In this document: positions 1 to 5,943 of the stretch, in pieces
How the letters are laid out: each line of letters starts with the position of its first letter
How positions within the stretch are numbered: the stretch's first letter is position 1
Source: CALGYY01 sp964585485
GTDB lineage: Bacteria; Bacteroidota; Bacteroidia; Bacteroidales; CAIWKO01
Length of the DNA stretch: 10,972 bases
Direction: 5' to 3'
Assembly (NCBI GenBank): GCA_964585485.1
Contig: CAZPDS010000079.1
Span: 1-10,972, forward strand
The notes under the pieces: model-generated
Seen by the model: only the letters and a program-made list of their open reading frames with translations
Told to the model about the DNA's origin: nothing
Database searches by the model: none
Made by a program: the position numbers and the translations under genes

Positions 1-54
1 TAGAGCGTCGGATTCATAACCCGGAGGTCACGAGTTCAACTCTCGTCCCCGCTA
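1..54 (+). tRNA. tRNA with CAT anticodon, probably tRNA-Met (5' end outside window)
   Basis: This is the 3' part of a tRNA, cut by the left edge inside the D arm. The anticodon loop is TTCATAA (13-19) with anticodon CAT at 15-17. The T arm is perfect: ACGAG (30-34), loop TTCAACT (35-41), CTCGT (42-46). A five-base variable loop lies at 25-29. The 3' acceptor strand is CCCCGCT (47-53) with discriminator A54, followed by CAC, so the CCA tail is not encoded, as is usual in Bacteroidota. The anticodon stem has an A12/C20 mismatch next to the loop. A CAT anticodon fits elongator tRNA-Met, or tRNA-Ile2 if the C is modified to lysidine. The missing acceptor and D-arm half prevents a firm choice. Initiator tRNA is unlikely because the stem lacks three consecutive G-C pairs next to the loop. 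Confidence 0.9.
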
Positions 55-64
55 CACTTTTAAT

Positions 65-89
65 CCCTGATGTTTCAGGGTTTTTTTTT
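65..89 (+). terminator. Intrinsic terminator after the tRNA
   Basis: Stem CCCTGA (65-70) pairs perfectly with TCAGGG (75-80) around the loop TGTT, followed by nine T residues (81-89). It starts 10 bases after the tRNA 3' end, so it closes the tRNA transcript and separates it from the next gene, which has its own promoter. Confidence 0.9.
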
Positions 90-142
90 GCCTCCAGCAG
101 GGGAATTCTGTCCCTACGCCGCCGCGGCTTTCTGCAACCGCC

Positions 143-172
143 TTGTGCAATACACATTTCTGATTACTTTTG
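143..172 (+). promoter_or_regulatory. Bacteroidota-type promoter of the EF-hand membrane protein gene
   Basis: TACTTTTG (165-172) is an exact match to the Bacteroidota -7 consensus TAnnTTTG. TTG at 143-145 lies 19 bases upstream, the right distance for the -33 element. Transcription would start near 179, giving a leader of under 20 bases before the ATG at 197. That leader is AT-rich and has no clear Shine-Dalgarno sequence, typical of the phylum. The call rests on consensus match and spacing only. Confidence 0.6.
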
Positions 173-196
173 CGCTTCAATATAAATTTCTAAGAA

Positions 197-2482
197 ATGT
201 CGCGCTCGAAAAAAGTGATACGGAAACTCAAGAAACTCCAAAGGTATATGGGTGTTGAGGCCAACACTCACGTTTGGCAATTCGCACGTGTGGGTGGTGT
301 GAATCGGGTGAACCTCGAACGGGGTCAGGATTTGCTGGCCCTGGATCAACTGGATCAGAAATTATGGACCGCACTGAGCTGCCCGGTGCACGGACTCGAA
401 ATTGATGCACGCACGCTGGAACTCATTGACGCGGATCACGATGACCGCATTCGCGTGCCGGAAGTGCTGGAAGCGGTTAAATGGATCTGCTCCGTGATCA
501 AAAATCCGGACGATCTCCTTAAAGGCAGTGATGTGCTACCGCTGTCGGCCATCAATGACGAAACCCCGGGTGGAAAAGACCTCCTGGAATCCGCAAGGCA
601 AATCTTGAAAAACCTGGGGAAGCCGGATGCCATCGAAATTACGGCCGGGGATACATCCGATATTGTTCGCATTTTTGCTGATACCCGCTTCAACGGTGAT
701 GGTATCATTACGCCTGAATCCACTGACGATGATGGGTTGAAAACAGTGATAATGGAAGTGATCAACTGCGTTGGATCCCTGACCGACCGCAACGGAAAGC
801 CGGGCGTGGGGCAGGAGCAGGTGGATGAGTTTTTTACGCAATGTGAGGACTTTTCGCAATGGATGGCCCGCGCAGAGGCCGAACCCGATCGTTTGTTGCC
901 CTACGCGGAGAATACAGCGGAAGCCTTTGCCGCTTTCTTGGCTGTTCAACGTAAACTGGACGATTATTTTCTGCGCTGTCGCCTGGCCGATTACGACCAG
1001 TCTTCCTTAGCGGTCTTAAACTCGCTGGATACTTTTTATGAAGGTTTGCGAACCCGTGAATTGTCGGCTTGTACCGAAGAGATTGCCGGTTTCCCGCTCA
1101 CGAAAATTGAAACGGGGAAACCATTTTCCCTTAAAACGGGTATCAATCCCGCGTGGGCAATGGTCCTCGATGAGTTTTATCAAAAAGTGGTTTTGCCACT
1201 TTTTCCGGAGCACGATAGCCTTACGGAAAGTGAATGGAAACAGATATCGGCAAACTTCGACCCGTATCGCGACTGGCAAGGCGGGAAGGCGGGTTCGGCA
1301 GTGGAACCACTGGGGCTGCCCCGGGTCCGCGAACTAGTAGCCGCGCCCTTCCGTGCACGTTTGCAATCCCTGATCGAACAAGATCTGGCCCTGGCTGAAA
1401 AGTCCGGTAATATTATGAGGGTCGATCAGTTAGTGCGCTATTACCGGGACTTGTATAAACTGCTCAATAACTACGTTACGTTTTATGACTTCTATTCTCC
1501 GGGCGGTAAGGCGGTTTTTCAGGCGGGGAGTTTATATATTGATCAGCGTCGGTGCGACCTTTGCATCCGCGTAAGCGATATGCCCAAACACGAACTGATT
1601 GCGAAAACTTCGGGGATTTGCCTCATCTATTGTGATTGTTTTTCGAAGACCCGGAATGAGAAAATGACCATTGTGGCAGCACTTACCAACGGCGATTTTG
1701 ATAATATCGACGTCGGTCGTAATGCGATTTTCTACGACCGTAAAGGCAACGACTGGGATGCTACTATTGTGAAGGTGATTGAACACCCCATCAGTATAAG
1801 GCAAGCTTTCTGGAGTCCGTACCGGAAGTTTTCCAAATTTGTTTCGAAACAAATTGAGAAAATGGCCGCCTCCAAAGAAAAAGCCATCGAAGATTCGGCA
1901 GCGGCCAAGGTGGAAGCCACAAGTACCAAGGTGGACGCAGGCTTAACAACATCCGTCAAAGGTAACGGTGATGCATTGGCTCCGCCTGCTACTCCGCCCG
2001 CCGCCACAGTGCCCGCCGCGGCGCCGGCGCCACCACCCTTTGATATCGGAAAGTTTGTGGGGATTTTTGCCGCCATCAGTTTGGCCCTCGGAGCCATTGG
2101 TTCGGTGATTGCCACTATGCTTACCGGCTTTTTCAGTCTCACCTGGTGGAAAATGCCCCTGGCTATCCTCGGGGTTATGCTCTGCATTTCCGGACCCTCC
2201 ATGATTCTCGCCTGGCTTAAACTCCGAAAACGCAATCTGGCGCCCATCCTCGATGCCAACGGCTGGGCTGTCAATGCACGTGCAATCGTGAATATTCCTT
2301 TCGGAAACACCCTGACCCACCTGGCCGAATTGCCGGAGAATTCAAGGCTCAACCTGATCGATCCTTTCGCAAAAAAGAAAGATCCCGTGGTTCCTATACT
2401 GATAGTGACCCTTGTTTTGCTAGTGGGTGCTGCACTGCTGTTGTGGAAATTGGGCTTCCTCAGCCGATGGGGTATATGGTAA
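197..2482 (+). CDS. Uncharacterised EF-hand protein with C-terminal membrane segments
   Basis: I do not recognise a named family for this 761-residue protein. It has no signal peptide; the first 17 residues are very basic. A good EF-hand calcium loop lies at 78-89 (D78, D80, D82, I85, E89). Degenerate EF-hand-like loops lie at about 162-174 (D162, N166, D168, G169, I171, E174) and 197-208. Residues 215-550 are soluble and mixed helical, with clustered cysteines C453, C456, C475, C479 and C481. A charged stretch (550-580) and a Pro/Ala-rich linker (595-614) lead to two hydrophobic segments (about 618-646 and 653-674). A basic patch KLRKR, a 50-residue stretch, and a last hydrophobic segment (731-756) follow. 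The likely topology is a large cytoplasmic part held at the inner membrane by three helices (inference). The start sits just downstream of a good promoter. It converges with the next gene, 25 bp away. Calcium binding is plausible from one intact loop; any role beyond that is unknown. Confidence 0.85.
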   Translation: MSRSKKVIRKLKKLQRYMGVEANTHVWQFARVGGVNRVNLERGQDLLALDQLDQKLWTALSCPVHGLEIDARTLELIDADHDDRIRVPEVLEAVKWICSVIKNPDDLLKGSDVLPLSAINDETPGGKDLLESARQILKNLGKPDAIEITAGDTSDIVRIFADTRFNGDGIITPESTDDDGLKTVIMEVINCVGSLTDRNGKPGVGQEQVDEFFTQCEDFSQWMARAEAEPDRLLPYAENTAEAFAAFLAVQRKLDDYFLRCRLADYDQSSLAVLNSLDTFYEGLRTRELSACTEEIAGFPLTKIETGKPFSLKTGINPAWAMVLDEFYQKVVLPLFPEHDSLTESEWKQISANFDPYRDWQGGKAGSAVEPLGLPRVRELVAAPFRARLQSLIEQDLALAEKSGNIMRVDQLVRYYRDLYKLLNNYVTFYDFYSPGGKAVFQAGSLYIDQRRCDLCIRVSDMPKHELIAKTSGICLIYCDCFSKTRNEKMTIVAALTNGDFDNIDVGRNAIFYDRKGNDWDATIVKVIEHPISIRQAFWSPYRKFSKFVSKQIEKMAASKEKAIEDSAAAKVEATSTKVDAGLTTSVKGNGDALAPPATPPAATVPAAAPAPPPFDIGKFVGIFAAISLALGAIGSVIATMLTGFFSLTWWKMPLAILGVMLCISGPSMILAWLKLRKRNLAPILDANGWAVNARAIVNIPFGNTLTHLAELPENSRLNLIDPFAKKKDPVVPILIVTLVLLVGAALLLWKLGFLSRWGIW

Positions 2483-2507
2483 ATACAGTCCTGGCGATCG
2501 ATGCAGC

Positions 2508-4076
2508 CTAGTGCTCAGGACGTCCTTTTCCCGGAAGGGTGAAAAAGAATGTGCTTCCCTTACCCTCGGTGCTTTCTAAGCCAATGGTACCGCCCATTTT
2601 ATCCACAAACTCTTTGCAAAGGATAAGCCCCAGTCCGGTTCCTCGCTCATCCTGCGTTCCGGGAATGGATCGCTTACAGGAGAGCTTAAACAATCCGGCC
2701 CGGATCTTTTCTGGCATCCCAACACCCTGATCGGCTATGCTAACCAGTGTGTCTTCTGGCCTTGCCATTATCCGTATGGTAATGGTGCCGCCCGGATGCG
2801 AGTACTTAATGGCATTGGCGATCAGATTGCGCAAAACAACCGCCACCATATTCCGGTCGGTGATGATCGGCCAGGATTCCCGTGGATAATGGATGATGAT
2901 GTTTTTATTGCTGATGATGAGTTTCAGGCCGGACAAACTCTCGCGGAGAATGGCGGATAAATCAACAGGCTCCGGATGATATTCGATGGCTCCGGTTTGC
3001 GTTTTCGCCCATTCCATCAGGTTTTCCAATAGTTTGTTTCCTTCCTGCGTGGAACGTAATATGTTTTCGGTATATTTTTTTAACAGCGCTTTGTCATCCG
3101 GGTTGTTTTCCAGCGTTTTTAACATCACTTCCGTACTCGCGATAATGACCGCTACCGGCCCCTTCAGGTCATGTGCAATAATGGAGAAAAACTTATCCTT
3201 GGTGCGGTTGAGAATCTCAAGCTCCCTGGTTCGATCCTTGACCAGCTGATTCAGGTTCAGATTCACCCGGTTCAGTTCTTCTTCAGCTTTTTTGCGAACA
3301 TTGATGTCTTTTACTGCACCATAAATGCCCACCAAATGATTTTTTTCGGAATCCCACACCGGATGCGCGGAAACCATCACCCAGAGAATGTCGCCATTCT
3401 TTTTTACCGTCCGTATTTCGCGAATTACTTTCTTGTTCTGCATCAGCGTCCGGATGTCTTCATCGTCTAGCGCACGATCTTCCGGAAAAAGGGTGCCCCG
3501 CCAGCCACCAGCAATGCGGTACTCTTCCATGGTATATCCCGTTATTTCTTCGAACGCACCGGCCACCCAATCATGCGCTAATTCATTGCCAGCTTCAACA
3601 ATGGTGGAGAACATATAGTCACTGGTGACCGAGGAAATTAAACGATACCGTTCTTCGCTGATCTTCAACCGCTCTTCGGAGGCAATCCGGTCTTTCCAGA
3701 ACTGCCGTTTTTCTAGGGCTTGCTGAACAGCTTGCCGGAAGCGGATAACGTTCCCCTTGATAACATAATCAACCGCACCGGCTTTTACACTTTCAGCCGC
3801 TGTTTCTTCGTCAATCGCACCGGTGAAAATTATGACCGGTGTGAGTGGCAAATGTTCAAGGGTGAGTCGAATCACCTGCAGACCATCGAAAGCAGGCAGA
3901 TTGTAATCCGAGATGATCAGGTCGGGTTGAACCGTCGTAAGAACCGCCAAAAAATCCTTGCGGGTTTCAACGACGTTGAATTCTGAAGCACCAAGTACCT
4001 TCCGAATCTCGCGTTGCGCAAGCTCCGCATCAATCGGCTGATCTTCCACAATCAGAATCTTCATGGCAGTTTCCAT
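2508..4076 (-). CDS. Receiver-PAS-histidine kinase (hybrid kinase with N-terminal receiver)
   Basis: This is a 522-residue cytosolic two-component protein with no membrane segment. The order is: receiver domain (5-120) with acidic pair E11/D12, phosphoacceptor D57, T85 and K107; short helical linker (120-142); PAS domain (about 142-260) ending in the usual DIN-x-RKKAEEEL exit; coiled coil (260-290); HisKA domain with H302 in the motif AHDLKGP; and HATPase_c domain with N-box N417/N421/K424, G1 box D449-x-G-x-G453 and G2 box G479-T-G-x-G483. All catalytic residues are present, so it should autophosphorylate. A receiver placed first usually gates kinase activity or takes phosphate from another kinase. 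Residue +4 after the histidine is G306, where many HisKA proteins have N or T. An alternative start is Met5 (ATG at 4062-4064), where the receiver fold really begins and which has GGAA about 6 bases upstream. It diverges from the LytS-like kinase gene. Confidence 0.95.
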   Translation of the reverse strand: METAMKILIVEDQPIDAELAQREIRKVLGASEFNVVETRKDFLAVLTTVQPDLIISDYNLPAFDGLQVIRLTLEHLPLTPVIIFTGAIDEETAAESVKAGAVDYVIKGNVIRFRQAVQQALEKRQFWKDRIASEERLKISEERYRLISSVTSDYMFSTIVEAGNELAHDWVAGAFEEITGYTMEEYRIAGGWRGTLFPEDRALDDEDIRTLMQNKKVIREIRTVKKNGDILWVMVSAHPVWDSEKNHLVGIYGAVKDINVRKKAEEELNRVNLNLNQLVKDRTRELEILNRTKDKFFSIIAHDLKGPVAVIIASTEVMLKTLENNPDDKALLKKYTENILRSTQEGNKLLENLMEWAKTQTGAIEYHPEPVDLSAILRESLSGLKLIISNKNIIIHYPRESWPIITDRNMVAVVLRNLIANAIKYSHPGGTITIRIMARPEDTLVSIADQGVGMPEKIRAGLFKLSCKRSIPGTQDERGTGLGLILCKEFVDKMGGTIGLESTEGKGSTFFFTLPGKGRPEH

Positions 4077-4092
4077 GATGGTTTGTTGGATT

Positions 4093-4100
4093 CAAAAGTA
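4093..4100 (-). promoter_or_regulatory. -7 promoter element of the receiver-PAS-kinase gene
   Basis: On the minus strand the sequence reads TACTTTTG, an exact match to TAnnTTTG and identical to the element before the EF-hand gene. It ends 16 bases before the ATG at 4076, so the leader would be about 10 bases (22 to Met5). No convincing -33 TTG is visible 19-21 bases upstream, which lowers confidence. Confidence 0.5.
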
Positions 4101-4134
4101 AGTAGAAAATTTTAATCTTTCAGGTTTTATTACA

Positions 4135-4149
4135 GAATAAAAAATATTC
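4135..4149. promoter_or_regulatory. Perfect inverted repeat in the divergent spacer, possible operator
   Basis: GAATA (4135-4139), five A residues, then TATTC (4145-4149) form a perfect interrupted palindrome inside the 119-bp spacer between the divergent kinase genes. It lies directly before the possible -7 element of the rightward gene and 35 bases upstream of the leftward one. Its arms are short and the region is very AT-rich, so chance is a real possibility. No T-run follows, so it is not a terminator. Confidence 0.25.
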
Positions 4150-4150
4150 C

Positions 4151-4158
4151 TATATTTC
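4151..4158 (+). promoter_or_regulatory. Possible -7 promoter element of the LytS-like kinase gene
   Basis: TATATTTC matches TAnnTTTG at all fixed positions but the last. Transcription would start near 4165, about 30 bases before the ATG at 4196. No clear TTG lies at the expected -33 distance. This is the best candidate in the spacer but a weak one. Confidence 0.3.
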
Positions 4159-4195
4159 GGAGATTTTGGCTTAAATACCTCAAACGCTAACGTGT

Positions 4196-5908
4196 ATGGA
4201 AGGATCTATGGTTTTAGGTTTGCTGCAGAATACCGCTATCCTGATTTCTTTCAGCATGATTTACGATTATTTCTGGTCCCGCTATGACCATCCACGGGCC
4301 GTCGGGCTTAATATCGTGGCTGGTCTGATCATGGGCTTTTTCGGCGTGATTCTCATTATGACCCCCTGGAATATGTCTCCCGGCATCGTCTTCGATGTCC
4401 GCTCGGTCTTACTGTCGATTTCCGGTTTGTTCCTGGGTGCTATCCCAACAGTCATCGCAATGCTCATTACTTCGGCCTTCCGCGTGATCGTTGGCGGGGG
4501 TGGGATGTGGATGGGGATTTCGGTTATTGTTTCGGCCGGTACTATTGGTATTCTCTGGCGTTACCTGCGGCCTGGCTGGACCCGAAAGCGCCCGGCGCTG
4601 GAACTTCTGGCCATGGGCTACCTGGTGCATGTGGTCATGATGCTCTGCACTTATCTCTTGCCACAGGGCATGGCCGGGCCGACGATCAAAACCCTGCTGC
4701 TGCCCCTGTTAACAATATACCCACTGGCTACAATGCTGCTGGGTATGTTGATGATTCATTATGGAGAAAACTGGAAAAATCGAAAAGCATTGAAAGATAA
4801 CGAAAAACGCTTTCGAACGATCATTGAAAAGGCATCGGATGCAATGTTCCTTACTGATTTCGAAGGTCATATTTTGGATGTCAATCAGCAGTCTACAAAT
4901 TTGTTGGGTTATACCCGCGAAGAATTTCTGGCCATGCGGATTCAGGATATCGATATCCCGGCCCGGGTACAAGGAGCCTATGCGGGCGTCATGGCCAGCC
5001 TACACAACGACGGCTCAACGATTTTTGAAAGTGTGCACATGGATAAAAATGGAAAGACCATTCCGGTGGAGGTTAACGCTAGTATGATTCGCCTGAACGA
5101 TCATTTTATCATGGTAGGTTTTGCTCGAAACATCACAGAACGCAAGAGGGTGGCGCAGGAATTAAAACAACTGAACGAAGAACTGGAACAACGTGTTGCG
5201 CAGCGTACCGCTCAGCTTGAGGATGCCAATGCGGAACTTGAGGCTTTTGGCTATTCCGTTTCGCACGACTTGCGCGCGCCCCTTCGGGCCATCAGCGGTT
5301 TTACGGAAATGTTGGCGGAAGATTATGGTTCACAGCTTGACCAGGAAGGAAACCGACTGTTGAACGTTATCAAAGATAGTACCTTGCGCATGGGAACGCT
5401 GATTGATGATATTCTGGCGTTTTCACGACTGACAAGGCACGACCTGCGGATCTCCAGGGTGCCAATGCGTTCTATGGCCGATGAGGTTTTCCGGGAGCTT
5501 TGCTCCGAGTCAGATCTCAAATCCATTTCATTCCGGCTGGAAGATTTGCCGGAGGCCCTTGGAGATCCCGCCATGCTGCGACAGGTCTGGGTGAATCTGA
5601 TCCATAACGCCATTAAGTTTACCTCCCATACACCCCAGCCTGCGATTGAGATTTCAGCACAGGTACAAAAGGATAGAATCATCTATTGCATTCATGACAA
5701 CGGAGCCGGTTTCGACATGGATTACGCTCAGAAGATGTTTGGCGTTTTTCAACGTTTGCATTCGGTCAACGAATTCGAGGGAACCGGTGTTGGACTGGCC
5801 ATCGTTCGTCGTATTTTACTTCGATTAAACGGGCGCATCTGGGCCGAGGGCAGAGTGGGTGAAGGTGCTTCGTTTTATTTTGAGTTGCCGGCTCCCCTTC
5901 CGGAATAA
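4196..5908 (+). CDS. Membrane histidine kinase: LytS/BtsS-type 5TM sensor, PAS, HisKA, HATPase
   Basis: This is a 570-residue inner-membrane sensor kinase. Residues 1-188 are hydrophobic and match the 5TMR_LYT sensor domain of LytS and BtsS: R69 in DVRS, the FLGA turn, R96, and the glycine run at 100-103 are in the expected order. Next come a PAS domain (about 203-315), a coiled coil rich in E and Q (315-350), a phytochrome-type HisKA domain with H357 in SVSHDLRAPLR, and an HATPase_c domain (N467/N471/K474, G1 D501-N-G-x-G505, G2 G529-T-G-x-G533). The kinase should be active. Classical LytS-type kinases carry a different (HisKA_5-like) transmitter and pair with LytTR regulators, so this is a sensor swapped onto another core. 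No partner regulator is in the window. Met5 (ATG at 4208) is an alternative start, with AAGGA 3 bases before it. The gene converges on the five-PAS kinase gene, 35 bp away, with no terminator hairpin visible. Confidence 0.95.
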   Translation: MEGSMVLGLLQNTAILISFSMIYDYFWSRYDHPRAVGLNIVAGLIMGFFGVILIMTPWNMSPGIVFDVRSVLLSISGLFLGAIPTVIAMLITSAFRVIVGGGGMWMGISVIVSAGTIGILWRYLRPGWTRKRPALELLAMGYLVHVVMMLCTYLLPQGMAGPTIKTLLLPLLTIYPLATMLLGMLMIHYGENWKNRKALKDNEKRFRTIIEKASDAMFLTDFEGHILDVNQQSTNLLGYTREEFLAMRIQDIDIPARVQGAYAGVMASLHNDGSTIFESVHMDKNGKTIPVEVNASMIRLNDHFIMVGFARNITERKRVAQELKQLNEELEQRVAQRTAQLEDANAELEAFGYSVSHDLRAPLRAISGFTEMLAEDYGSQLDQEGNRLLNVIKDSTLRMGTLIDDILAFSRLTRHDLRISRVPMRSMADEVFRELCSESDLKSISFRLEDLPEALGDPAMLRQVWVNLIHNAIKFTSHTPQPAIEISAQVQKDRIIYCIHDNGAGFDMDYAQKMFGVFQRLHSVNEFEGTGVGLAIVRRILLRLNGRIWAEGRVGEGASFYFELPAPLPE

Positions 5909-5943
5909 GATTCTCCCGAAAGGCTTACAACAAAATAGGATGA

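Noticed and set aside
144..156. TGTG-CAATA-CACA inverted repeat overlapping the -33 region of the first promoter
   Set aside because: The arms are only four bases, so a chance match is likely, and no regulator is implied by the context.
536..949. 137-codon open frame on the minus strand
   Set aside because: It is antisense to the EF-hand region with no recognisable domain or start signal.
1732..2352. 206-codon open frame on the minus strand within the EF-hand gene
   Set aside because: It is antisense to a well-supported gene, low in complexity (Ala/Gly/Pro runs from the linker region) and has no promoter; it is a shadow of the real frame.
2488..2521. Inverted repeat GTCCTG ... CAGGAC at the convergent junction, and the palindrome AGGACGTCCT (2518-2527)
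   Set aside because: The six-base stem has a 22-base loop and no proper T-run on either side, and part of it lies inside the kinase coding sequence. It is not convincing as a terminator or operator.
5323..5682. 119-codon open frame on the minus strand inside the LytS-like kinase gene
   Set aside because: It lies opposite the HisKA and HATPase coding region, and its Ser/Arg-rich translation is typical of a shadow frame.
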